Of a stretch of 64,000 nt of DNA, positions 10,898 through 21,944 are shown piece by piece. The position numbers were made by a program, and so were the translations under genes. The DNA is from Bidens hawaiensis (taxonomy: Eukaryota; Streptophyta; Magnoliopsida; Asterales; Asteraceae). The notes beneath the pieces are model-generated. The model did no database searches. It saw nothing but the letters and a program-made list of their open reading frames with translations, and had not been told where the DNA came from. Location: NCBI GenBank assembly GCA_021521415.1, contig JAIQDT010014651.1:1-64000 (forward strand), given 5' to 3'. Position 1 is the first letter of the stretch, and every line of letters begins with the position of its first letter.

Positions 10898-12127
10898 CTA
10901 ACCATCGGTGCACTCTCTTGCCATATGGCCTGTCTTGCCACATTTGAAACACGTCGGCTTCGCACTGCACTCATTGGCATAATGCCCTACCTTCCCACAC
11001 TTGTAACACGCATTAGACCCCATCCTGCATTCCCTACCATGAGCCTTCCTACATTTGTGACAAACATCAGAACTCCTACTCCACTTGCACTCCCCACCGT
11101 GCATCTTTCCGCATGCCTTACGCGACCTCTTCTCCCAAATTCTCGGCTGTTTGTTCTTGGGGTTCCACAATTGAGTACCAGGTCGTTTAGCAGGAGCGAC
11201 CCACTTCTTATCCGTCTTCTCTTCCACCACTACATCATCTGTCGACAAGTCGTCGTAAACCATTTATGTGAGCCCTACGGCAGAATCAAAAGTACCCGGT
11301 CTACCATCCTAGACCAAGACGCGAACATTCTGCGGCAGCCCTCTAAGGTAACACTTGATCTGCTTGGCCTTAGTGTTCACCAAGTCTGGCACCAACCTGG
11401 ATATATGGTTAAATTCAGTGGTGTATTCGCGGTGTGTCATCCGTCCTGCCTTTAAACTCAAGAATTTCATTTCAACCATCTCAACCTCTGCATCCGCACA
11501 AAACTTCTTCATCACCAATTCCTCCAGATCATCCCACCTCATAGCTTTGATCTCTTCCCGGGTCTTCCTCTATTCAACAGATTCCCACTAGTACATGGCT
11601 TCATCACCAAAAGATTGGGTGGCGTAACCCACAGCTTGGTAGGGACGGCATTCGCTAATTCGGATAACCTTGTCCATTGTGGTTATACACTGGAGAGTAG
11701 CGATTGCGTCTCCCAAGCCAGTTAGCTTCGGTGGGTCACAGCCTTTGAAAGACTTATAGTTGCACCCACCTCGGCCCCTTTTCCTATCATCGAATTGCAC
11801 CGACTTAACCACACTTGAAGCCTCCTTATCTCCTTCACCATCTTTCTTACTATTTTCCTCCAATTTCTCAGCAGTCTTATCATGACTCCCAGCAGACTTT
11901 TCGGGATTCCAATTCTTCGCAGCAGCTGCTACCGCTTGAGCTATGGCAGCTTGAACAGCAGGGTCAAGTTGATACCCTTCGTTGTTACTCGGGTTTTGAC
12001 TAGCTGCGCTTCCTTCTTCTCTTCTGTTTGCAGCTGATTCTACAGAAGATTCCCGGACAACACGTGGCCTACCACGACGTCTCGTACGTCCTCCCTTTCC
12101 AGCAACTTTCCTAGCTCCAGCATTCAT
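10898..12127 (-). pseudogene. E2 gag/nucleocapsid, broken
   Basis: Starts with an arginine-rich N-terminus at 12127 (MNAGARKVAGKGG, RTRRRGRPR), then an alanine/glutamate-rich stretch and a capsid-like part (PPKLTGLGDA) that stops near 11588. The capsid continues at 11542-11309 (MRWDDLEELVMKKF, EFNHISRLVPD). 11263-10898 holds the nucleocapsid with at least two clean CCHC knuckles, CYKCGKVGHYANEC and CFKCGKTGHMAREC, plus degenerate CHKCRKAHGREC and CGKMHGGEC units. Would coat and package element RNA. Broken by at least two stops or frameshifts. Confidence 0.85.
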
Positions 12128-12589
12128 ATTCTATAAAGAAACACAAACGTCATCACATAAGGAACCATTTAGTACAAGGATAGTAAGGCTAACAGGTAAT
12201 GACAGTGGCCAGCTGTGATAGCTGATCACGTTACTCTCCATGTCCTATACACTTCCCTTTGTGAGTTCACTTGTGCTAGTTCTACTTCTAATAATTAGAC
12301 AATCAAGAAGTTCATATCATCATATACTCCTATCCCTAGCAATTAAGCTAGCATTCATACATTCTTTATTTAGCAACTAAGCTAACATCATACCTCGTTC
12401 CCTAGCAATTAAGCTAGTATTAATTCATCATTCTACTTTACATGTGAAATTGATCACATACTTTACCTTTACTTAGCTTGCTTGAGTGACACATGGCATT
12501 ATCGAACTGGCATATTCTTTCGTTTCTTACTTTAATCCCATTCTCTGTTCGAGTCTAAGCATGTAGGATGCTTAAATCTCTCGAACTTT
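12128..12589 (-). other. E2 5' leader, noncoding
   Basis: Sequence between the primer site and gag. It contains degenerate repeats of the phrase AGCAATTAAGCTAG (12338-12420). No gene seen. Confidence 0.7.
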
Positions 12590-12602
12590 GCTCTGATACC
12601 AA
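12590..12602 (-). promoter_or_regulatory. E2 primer binding site, initiator Met-tRNA type
   Basis: Minus strand reads TTGGTATCAGAGC, the usual plant LTR-retrotransposon site complementary to the 3' end of initiator methionine tRNA. It lies two bases inside the LTR end at 12605. Confidence 0.92.
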
Positions 12603-13030
12603 CTTGCAAGGCCCCGTTCCCGGTGCCATACATTGGACGTTGGATTTACTCATAAACACATTTCTAAATATCAGAGAAATAAAAACATTCGCGGAATATT
12701 AAAAACACTCAAACCATTACGTTACATAAACATCAATACTTGTCTTAACAATTTCAAATCATTTAATCATAAACATTGTCTTTTAAATAACATAACATTT
12801 CATTGAGATGCCAGTGTCTACAATTCCATGCCATGTGCTTCCCCTCAAGCGAGCTGCCTCATTGTACTCACCTACGTGCATACTAAAAGTCAGCTACGCT
12901 GAGTGAGTTCTAGTTAATCATACAACATACAATCAGTTCACATAATTGCACACCGGCCCGAAAGGGTGTACATTATTCAAACTTTACTTTACATGCATAA
13001 TTATCCATACTATATAAAGAGTCTTCCGCT

Positions 13031-13195
13031 CTATAACCTCACAGATATTTTAAGGGTCTGGTCCCCAACATCACAGATATTATTAGGGTCTGGTCCCTAC
13101 CCTCATAGATATTATTAGGGTCTGGTCCCTATCCTCACAGATATTATTAAGGTCTGGTCCCTATCCTCATAAATATTATTAGGGTCTGGTCCCTT
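13031..13195 (-). repeat. E2 LTR minisatellite, about 34-bp unit, 5 copies
   Basis: Five copies of a unit containing AGATATTATTAGGGTCTGG and TCCCTA. Related arrays lie at the matching place in E3 (21877-21939 and 31781-31885), its duplicate (36105-36295) and in E5 on the opposite strand (34611-34790, 39251-39400). Confidence 0.85.
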
Positions 13196-13719
13196 TGTTT
13201 CGTGCAACTGTACCATACCTGTCTTTACCTACCTTCCTCAACAATACGTGCAATATCCGAAGATCGTTCACATACTATCAACATAACATACATATATCAT
13301 ACATCATTCATACATCATATATATCAATTATATCTTTAACTACCACCTGGCGGTACATGCAATATCCGAAGATCGTTCACGCACCGTCAAGAAATCATCA
13401 TACATAAATCATACAAGGAATACACTTATCACTTAAGGTTACGTTCACCGTTTATGGTTATTCCTTTCTTGAGCTGTGCACAACTAACTGTACAATCCTT
13501 TCATTTATTAAATATGGTCTAGCTCTTCTTATTGTTTACTTAATTAGTCTTACGTATCTAAGCCTGTTTTAATTCATTGGGTTATTACCGTTAGTTAATC
13601 GTTACTCGTTAACCTTTAGAGGTATCTTTCATAAATTATCAAAGTCCAAGGACTATTATGTAATTATCCCATTTTTTTCGAAGTCTAGGGACTGTTCTGT
13701 CATTTTATAAACTCCTAGT

Positions 13720-14010
13720 TCGTTACTTGGTTCTTAACGGATTGAGGTAATAACGAATGACCCCTTCCTTACTTTATAGCGAATTGACCGTTATAACGAA
13801 CTGGTCCTTGACGAATTGGACCCTATAACAAACTGGTCCTTCTGTAACGAATTGAACCTTTCAGTTCGTTATCTCCTTTTATCGAATAGTCCGGCTAATT
13901 CTTTATCTTTTCCACAACGAACTTGGACACGAACTAAGGCTAGTTCGTTAAGCTTCCATTAACGAATTACTTGACGAATCACCCCTAGTTCGTTTACTCC
14001 CCGTTAACGA
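13720..14010 (-). repeat. E2 LTR palindromic array
   Basis: Irregular repeats of CGAATTGGACC, AACGAACTGG and GTTCGTTA, each half of a TTCG...CGAA palindrome. Same LTR position as the E1, E3 and E5 arrays but a different unit. Confidence 0.8.
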
Positions 14011-14620
14011 ATTAGGGTTAGGTCAGAGAATGTCATAAACATTCTCTGACATATCGTCCTCGTACCCGCCGCCTTTCCGGCGCCGTCGTCGCCGAAAAAC
14101 AGCGGCTTCACCGGAAAAAGGAGATCTGACTCGTTTTCCACCGTTTTCAACGTTTTTCTTCCCGTTCGATCCATATCTGAGCTAGGGCGACCCCCGAGCT
14201 CATCTTAGGTTCGGTTTATACCCGATTCTACCCGGATCTCGTGACTTTAACGGTTTAACGGTGTCGGCTCGTCGTTTCGTGACTAAATCTAACGGATTTG
14301 AGTTCGTACAACATCATACTGTCATTACCTTGAATCGGGATCGGATTTCTATCTTGGTTTGGCTAGAGAAAGGAGAGAAATTAGAGAGAGAACTTAAGTG
14401 TGTGTTTTGGTGGTGTATGGAATATGTGTAAATGAATGAATTAAATGGGTAATTAAGGTTTATATAATTATGGATCATGGTCTTGAGCCCATGGTCTTTC
14501 CTTCCTTCCTTCATATCCCAAGTCCATAACCCATATCCATGTAACCCAACACTAGACCGACTCACAAGAACTCATATTTTCATTTATTAACCGAACTAGA
14601 AAACAGGATCTTACACAATC

Positions 14621-16886
14621 TCAACAAACTTTCCATTTTCTTATATTTAACCATCTTTATCATGCCTAAATGTCAAAATTAATGTCTAAAATGAACCCCC
14701 GATTATAATATTTAAAAAATCAAAAGCCTTCCATAATTTTTTGAAGTTGACTAATTTACCATTTTTTTAATATTTTGTAATTATTACGAAACGTGTTGTT
14801 ATAATTTTAAAGAGTATCAAATTTGTTCGTTATGAATTCGTGTCGTCACAAGTTATTTTTAAGTTATACTATTTTTTTCACTAAAAAGACATATTCATTT
14901 TTCATACATAAATAATTTCGTAACCAAATTTGATAAAATATGATTTTTTAAATTAAACCGAAACTGACATACTTTAATATTCAAATTTAATATTCAGATT
15001 TATTTCATAATCAAATTTGACAAAATATGAATATTTAAATTAAACCGAAACTTACACACTTTAATATTCAAATTTAATATTCAGATTTGGACAAAAACTG
15101 ACATCATAATTAATTCGATCACATCCTTAGAAAGTTTATCTAAATCATCTATAAATAAAACCGTGTAATAAATTTGCCAGACAACTTCTATTATTAAACA
15201 TATGATAATATGATGACTATCTCTTTATAATTCTTATCATAAAGTTCATTCTTTCATTCCAAGGATGTACATAGAGATTTATGATTTGTTTATAAGTTTG
15301 TGAATTGTATTTGTACCTTTATTTTTCTTATTAACAATACATTGAATTTGATCTTGTAGTGATTTTAGTTTTCTTCTTTGTAAGTATAAAAAAAGTTACA
15401 ACACATTTCTTTCTATTTCGATGATTGTTTGATAAAAAAGACTTTATGACTTCATATATCATGATGTAGTTTTTATTGATATATCTTTTTGGCTTCATGG
15501 ATTAAGTTAGAAAGATGTTTTAAGTTGGCATTTTACGTTATTTGTTGTTGTATGTTATTTTATTTTAATAAAAACAACAATGTAATACCTTCTAATGAAT
15601 GTAAAATTATTTGTTCTTATAATTATTACACTATCAATTCATTATTATTGTTATTATTATTATTATTATCATTGTCGATATATATATATTTATATACAAT
15701 TTTCATGCGTATGATACACAGGTTACTAGCCGTTGAAAAATATTGAAATTTTACATTATTGTTTGAGTTTTCGTCTCCAATTATTCCAACGTTATAGAAA
15801 GATAATTTTTAATATGTGACAACATTTTGTTCTAAAAATCATTTTTATACACATAAAATGTATAATAATATTGGTATGAATGTTTTGTTTTAAAATAAAT
15901 CAAACACCAAGGTTTGGTTTGCAAATTATAGTTTATAATTAATAGTGTATAAATATATCAAAAATTTATTATAAAGGTCATAAATAAAAATTATTATATA
16001 ATATAACTCAATTTACATGTTATTATTTTAGCATTGCTATTGGTGGGATATACTGAGTACGATGATGATGATGATGATGATGATGATGAATTTACGTATT
16101 ACATGTTATATTTTTTTACTTTTATTATAACTTTCATCCGTGTGTAACACGGGCTTTCATTATTAATCATGTTATTATTTTAATGGTATATTTAATTTGG
16201 ATTACATTGTTTCTTTAATTTTCAAGTGGTGAAGCATAATGAGTTTCTTTTGTTAGAATATTTGAAGAAGTTGATGGTAGTTTAATATGAAAGAACATGT
16301 TTAGGTCTTTTGTTGATATTTTTTTGTGGTTTGGTGTACAGTAACTTATTGTAACATTTAACTTTTAATATCTAGACATTGTAAATTTGAAGAAGTTTTG
16401 TGTGCTTAAATTTGTTGTTTAAATTTATTATGTTTGTTGACATGTTTTACACCCGTGTGTAACATAGGTCTATACCCTAATTACCAATAAATCTTCACAT
16501 ATTAAAGCATGAGAGTATGACAAAAAGAATTCAACTTCTTTGTGTGCTCCATATTTTTATTTAGAGAACTCAATGATGCATTCTAGCAATTTGTGTTGCT
16601 ACCATAACTGGTTTTTGCAAGTTTTGCACCTTCTGATAATGTCTTCCTGATTAGACAATTGGCAATTACGATATTTTTGTTAATTCGCGTCTAAGAGCTA
16701 CAAAAATTATAAATGAAAAATTAATGTGTTGCGTTTGATGTGTAAAATTAATAACGTGCAATAAAGGGATTTCTTTAGTCGGAACCAGTAAATTTTAAAT
16801 TTTGAGATAAGTAAGGTCCTTGGGAAGCAAAAGAAATGACAAACCACGTATCCAAATGAATCTGGAAATTAGGAAGATGCAAAACA
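14621..16886. other. AT-rich intergenic DNA
   Basis: No gene recognised. It holds TTA repeats (15640-15668), a TA run near 15676 and a GAT microsatellite (16062-16089). Short hairpins resembling Helitron 3' ends occur at about 15703-15729 (ending ACTAG), 16130-16146 (CCGTGTGTAACACGGG) and 16445-16465, all too degenerate to delimit an element. Confidence 0.6.
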
Positions 16887-17234
16887 ATATATATATATAT
16901 ATATATATATTGGAGGGATATTTTGAGAAATTGATGATTTGTATAAACTTTAAGAACTCAATATGTATCACACATTTAATTAAATGAGTATAAAATATGT
17001 GGCTAATAATAAATCTGATTAAAAAAATTAATCAGGAGAGAGAATAAAATTTTTTTGATAATTACACACGTTTAAAAGTTAGTTACACATGTATAATAAT
17101 TCGATTCGGTGTGTAAAATAAGACTGTAATTCTTTTATGTTACTTACACTTACGTATTACACATGTGTAAAAAAAATTGTTACGTTAAGTTCGTTCGAGT
17201 TCTTAAAACTTAAAGTGGTTCTCAAAAGAAGTCA

Positions 17235-17268
<34 letters not shown>
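16887..17268. mobile_element. TA-nested MITE (type c)
   Basis: About 327 bp (16912-17238) between two TA microsatellites (16887-16910 and 17238-17268). The ends are imperfect inverted repeats: both ends read inward show TTTTGAGAA and then TTAAGAACTC. The interior has repeated TTACACATGTGTAA-like words. Resembles rice Micron elements in being flanked by TA tracts; no family name assigned. Confidence 0.6.
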
Positions 17269-17269
<1 letters not shown>

Positions 17270-17805
17270 CATATAAAACATTTTAAAATGACAAAATGGT
17301 AACTGATCATTTTTCGGTGGGACGCCATTAAATTAATTATCCCTTCACCGGTTTTACTGTTTCAGTTGTTCCTCCGGCGACGTTCAATTTCAAGCGGGTT
17401 TAATTGATTTCTCCTTCAATAACTTCTCCTCTACCTCTTCATGGTAATCCCCCTATTGAATGGGATCGTCCGGCATATTGAAGACGACAAGTGAAGGGTT
17501 GAATTGAAGACAACAATTGACGTAATTGATAGTGTTTTAATTTAATACCTCACCACTGGCGACCTTTCTTACCCCCTCTGGTTATCAATTCAAGGGATTG
17601 AACAAACATTAGATTCTTCAATCGGCATTCTCCTCTCTTAATGGGGTCGATTTGCTATTGAATTCTTTTCTCTCAGATTTTGTTTAGGGTTTTGTAGCGC
17701 AACAATCTGGGAAGAGTTTACTGCTGCACCTTTTTTGTATATGTTTAACAAACTGATTTAGAGTTTATTTTTTACAAGGGGTTAGTTTTATTTTTCAGGC
17801 GAGCA

Positions 17806-18228
17806 GTGGAGGATGTTGGTTATATCAGGCGGCTTGTAAACACTGGTAGCAAGTAAAAGAGGACATTCATAAATTTTACAGTGAAGGTTTTTGCATTGTT
17901 CTTTACACTTACTATAATAATTAAGGAAAGAAGATTATTATTTGTGTTGTTGGATTGGTAAAGAACGAAGACTTCATATTATTATTATTATTTGTCTTTT
18001 TAATTTTAATTCAGATCGGGAGGACCAAAACATGGCTGTTTGGCTCGCTCATCAGTGTTTAACTCATTCAAAGCCTCAAAGAAAGACTTGTTCAGGTATT
18101 ACAACATTCTTTTCTATATTAAAATGATTTGTATTAATGAGGATGATATTATGTCTTTTTTAGGTCGTGCATATCAAGGGAAAGAACCGTCCCAATTGTT
18201 TCATTATTTCAGCCTATGGTTGTGTAGA
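17806..18228 (+). pseudogene. Villin fragment (actin-binding, gelsolin-repeat region), degenerate
   Basis: Exon-like pieces match plant villin, an actin filament bundling and severing protein. 17858-17910 encodes KEDIHKFYSEG and then, after a shift, IVLYTYYNN. 17925-17972 encodes RKEDYYLCCWIGKE. 18018-18095 has EDQNMA followed by frame-shifted SSVFNSFK. 18171-18225, after an intron-like acceptor TTTTTTAG, has GRAYQGKEPSQ and, one frame over, SLFQPMVV before a stop. The order agrees with one gelsolin repeat of villin. Frameshifts and a terminal stop make it non-functional. Nothing of the rest of the gene is present. Match is from memory of the family, not from a search. Confidence 0.75.
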
Positions 18229-18239
18229 ATGTACTGATG

Positions 18240-19205
18240 TCAAAAATTAAATTTTATACTATACTATAATGTTAATAATGTTAATGGAATGATGAAACAC
18301 ATAGTTTAGATGAAGTAATACTCATTCATATATCTGAACTTCAGCACATAATGTTAATTAAGTAACAGATCGAATATTCAGGGATTACGATCTAAACGTC
18401 ATTCGACAAGAATTTTTTTTGAAAAAGAGTTCATTTTTTTTTTGCTTTTAGGTTTAGTTTAAAGATGGGTTCGGTTTAGTTTTTTTTTTAGTTTTAGGAT
18501 TTCGGTTTTTACTATGAGTTCAGTTCGATTTTTTTTTTTGGTGTTTGGTTCGCAATGGGTTCCATTCAGTTTTTAAAATGGGCTCGGTGTGGTTTTTGGT
18601 TTTCACAATGGGTTTGGTTTGGTTTTGGTTTTGGTTTTGGCTGGAAACTTTTAGGCTATAAAATGGCCCGAAACAATGAACTCGGGCATGAAATCGTTAG
18701 TTTAAATTTTCATGATAACTACCTGTGTGTGTATTGCACAAAAGTTGAACACCATTATAACTACTTAAGGGAGATTACTTATTAAAACTCAAAGTCAAAG
18801 AGTAAATTAATTATCATTTGGTTTGGCTGAAAAGTAATTGGGCTCTTCTTTGATATTAAAGTTGTTGAAATATTTATTTTCAAGGCGTAAAAATGCTTCA
18901 TGGCTTCTTCAGGATTCCAGCCGGACATTAAAACACTTCTAAAGGTTCTGTCTATTAGACACATGGCAAGATTGTTATATTTTTTTAGCTTCATATCATT
19001 TTCTTTATTAATTTTAATAAGAATGTTGATGCTTTGTATATCTTTATTACAGATTTGTCAACACCAGCATAACAAACTAACTCCTCATTAGGCTGATTAG
19101 ACAACACATTACCTTTAAAAGTTATTTCATATAACTTTAACCTCATTGAAATTGAAAATAATAATATTCTAACTGGATTCTTGTTAAACATGCATAGGTT
19201 TTTGA
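18240..19205. other. Noncoding stretch between two gene fragments
   Basis: No gene recognised. 18430-18650 is low-complexity T-rich DNA with repeated GGTTTGGTTTTGG-like words. A short open stretch at 18900-18945 (MASSGFQPDIKTLLK) is not assignable. Confidence 0.55.
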
Positions 19206-19500
19206 TTTATGACAAAGAACTGATATGCCTCGATGTGGATAACATCGTTGTGTGGATGAAGGTATTGATGAACTTGCAGAATTTTGTGGAGCTGGAAAAG
19301 TTGTTGCTGAGTGAACCACTAGGTGTGCTCAGAATTAAGACACATTTTCTGTTATAGTCTATTAATTTAATTGTCCACATGCAGAGTGATGGGCGGTTCA
19401 GTCCTATTTGAGGAAGCATTAGATGACAGACTTGATCTTTTAAAACTCCCTTTTCTTAATAATTCAATACTTTCTATGAAAGCGGCGTCCAAGGTAGGCC
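19206..19500 (+). pseudogene. Phosphoserine phosphatase fragment, degenerate
   Basis: Two exon-like pieces match plant phosphoserine phosphatase, the last enzyme of the plastid phosphorylated serine pathway. The first (19211-19313) encodes LICLDVDN and, one frame over, CVDEGIDELAEFCGAGK; a TGA replaces the tryptophan codon expected next. The second, after an acceptor CATGCAG at 19385, encodes RVMGGSVLFEEALDDRL to about 19493 and is followed by a GTAGGC donor-like site. The motif I aspartate remains, but the following Ser-Thr is Asn-Ile. No later exons are seen. A captured or relict fragment, by memory of the family. Confidence 0.82.
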
Positions 19501-20294
19501 TGTTTCTTAACACCTTAGTAACGGTTGACTTTATGTTGCCTTTGTTTTTTTGTTTTGAAGCATAAATCCAAATTATTTGGTAACAAGTTTATGAGTTGAA
19601 ATGTAAAAACTACTTTAGGATCATTTAGCAGCAAACTTTTTTTACTTGAATTTTGGGCGTGAGTTTGTGTTTTGAGGGAAATAATTCGATTGTTTGTTTG
19701 TTTGTTTATGCAAGGAACTGTAAATTGGATCCTTATTCTATCTGAAGTGAAGTTAAATCACCCTCATATAACTGAGACAAGAATTAACTTATTATGGAAT
19801 GAAGTAGTGAAAAGGTGAGAAATAATGTAATACATATAGAATATTACACAAATTCTTTGCGTATATATGAGTAAAATATAATTTGTTAATTTGACTTTCT
19901 TTTGATAATTTCAGATTCTGTCTTCATAGTCTGCCGGTTGGCCCAAGGACGTTCCCCTACGGAAAATTTTCCTTTATCTGCATACAATCTGTGTTGACGA
20001 ACCAGAATATCAAAAACTACTTGTAAACAAACCGAATGAACGTGAATCAGCATGCACGTGTTTGTTCGTCTGAATGTAATCTAACAAATGACGGAACACG
20101 AGCAATTGAATGAAAATGTTTTTCTTGCTTGTGTTCTTTCGTTAATAAAAAAATGTGTTCGTGTTTGTTTTTTTACTTTTCTTGCGGGTGTGAGTAAATT
20201 TCTTAGGATTGACTTTGATTGTTTTCTATTAATCCACATGTAATACACGGTCTCAATAGCTAAAACGATAAACTTAACATAAGTTTACACCTTA
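19501..20294. other. Intergenic DNA
   Basis: No gene recognised. A hairpin-like CCACATGTAATACACGG at 20232-20248 resembles degenerate Helitron 3' ends but lacks a clean CTRR terminus. Confidence 0.5.
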
Positions 20295-20875
20295 TGTAAC
20301 ATCTCGTTTTCCAGTTTCGGCTAATAAAATAATATTTATCGCTATGAGATGGGCTGTGTTGGGTTAAATAAATGTGGCTAATGGACTGGATTAGTAAGGA
20401 AGAAAGAAAGACTATGGGCTTACACCCATGACCCATGACCTATGATCCATAAATATATAAACCATAATCTACCCACTTATGCATTCATTCATTCATTTTA
20501 CACCACCAAAAACACACACTTAAGATCTCTCTCTATCCCTCTCCCTGGCCGAACCCAAGAAGAAGAACCGATCCCGACCCAAGGTAATGATGTTATGATC
20601 TTGTAAAGATTCTAACCCGCTAGATCTAGACACGAAACGATGAACCGACACCCTCAACAGTTAGAGTCTCGAGATCCGGGTGAAATCGGGTATATGCCAA
20701 TCGAATGACGAGCTTAGTGGTCACCCTAGCTCGGATCCGAATCGATCCGGGCAAAAAACGGTGAAAACGGTGTAAAACACATTTTTCCGGCACGTCGGCA
20801 CCGGAAACGCGGTGCATGATTATGGAGAATGTCAGGGAATGTTCTGACATTCTCTGCCCTAACCCTAGGCACGTG

Positions 20876-21215
20876 TAACGAATGAGCGTAGCTCATTCGT
20901 TAAGGAAGGAGTAAAGAATGAGCTACATTCGTTAAGACATTCGCAACGCCATTCATTACGAAGAACTAACGAATGAACCCCCATTCGTTGCAAGGTTCAT
21001 TCGTTAGCTAGATCAAACGAATGAGTCCATCCGCTAAGAAGATCCATTCTCTATGAAAGTTCATTCGTTATAAAGGTCCATTCATGAATATCCATAAGTG
21101 GTCATTCGTTAAGAATTAACGAATGAGTCCATTCGTTATGAAGGAACACACTCGTTAAGAAGCAACGAATGAGCCCCATTCGTTAAGGAACTGGATAACA
21201 AATGAAGTTCGAACA
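20876..21215 (+). repeat. E3 LTR palindromic array
   Basis: Irregular repeats of ATTCGTTA and TAACGAATGAG, giving CATTCG...CGAATG palindromes. It lies 580-920 bp from the LTR start, matching the arrays of E1, E2 and E5. Confidence 0.85.
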
Positions 21216-21944
21216 AATGATATAAAGGTCCCTGGACTTTGAATAAAATAATAAAATAATAATTCTAGTGAGATTTTACTAAAGGATCTTTAATGAAAAT
21301 AAAAAACTTCCAATTTGACCTGGCAGCTTAACCCCAGCCAGGGGCTCTGCCCCTTGGACCCTGCTAGGGGCTACCGTCCCTAGAACTTTGCTGCCAGGGG
21401 CGCTGCCACCCGGACCACCGTTCATTGAGGGTTATAATAAACTGGAAATACGATATGGGTAGTGATATTTGATTGATACGTGTAATTGTTATACAGTTAG
21501 CTGTGCCCAATTAAAGAAAGGAGTTACTATTAACTCTGAGAGGAACCGAGTTCAGGTGAGTTTCTAGCCCCATGTCCTTGTTAATTTTTCGGGGTTATGT
21601 GCATACTCGATGTGATTAGTTAATTCACTTACCTTAAGTGGTAAGTGTATGCCTTCTATGATTTTATGTATCAATGAATGCTTGACGGTAAGTGAACGAT
21701 CTTCGGATATTTCATGTACCACCAGGTAATAGTGTGGTATATTATTGTTTTACGAATGATGTATGAATAATATATGAAAGTTATGGAAAGATTAAGTGTA
21801 TGTGTGAAAGCACATAAATTAAATATAAAAAATATAATGTATGGTTGTATGGAGGTATGCTTAAAGGGTTGCAGATCCTAATATTATTTGCGAAGGTTAC
21901 AAGGTTGCATACCCTAACAATATATGTGAAGGTTACGGGGTTGT

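Larger units (their letters stand above)
6196..14615 (-). mobile_element. E2: degraded Ty3/gypsy chromovirus, reverse strand
   Basis: Complete layout on the minus strand: 5' LTR 12605-14615, primer site 12590-12602, gag, protease, RT/RNase H, integrase, chromodomain tail, polypurine tract at about 7446-7462 and 3' LTR ending at 7445. The 3' LTR is cut at 6196 by the insertion of E1; its other part must be upstream of the window. Coding regions carry many stops and frameshifts and the two LTRs differ at many positions, so this is an older insertion than E1. Its LTR start, TGTAACATCTCG, matches that of E3, so these two belong to one family. Confidence 0.93.
12605..14615 (-). repeat. E2 5' LTR (2,011 bp)
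   Basis: Bounded by TGCAAGGCCCC at 12605 (LTR end) and ...GATCTTACA at 14615 (LTR start on the minus strand). The base run CAATC at 14616-14620 is the expected target duplication; its partner is outside the window. A TATA-like ATTATATAAACC lies near 14458-14470, followed downstream by C/T-rich sequence. Contains a minisatellite at 13031-13195 and the palindromic array at 13720-14010. Confidence 0.9.

Noticed and set aside
13031..13195. Regularly spaced repeats that superficially resemble a CRISPR array
   Set aside because: A contiguous LTR minisatellite in plant DNA, with no distinct spacers.
18430..18650. Telomere-like or degenerate satellite repeat (GGTTTGGTTTTGG words)
   Set aside because: No fixed period and no TTTAGGG units; ordinary low-complexity DNA.
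18991..19191. Minus-strand frame containing VCYAGV, resembling the C-terminal part of phosphoserine phosphatase
   Set aside because: Opposite strand and wrong order relative to the clear phosphatase exons, with no further similarity; taken as chance.
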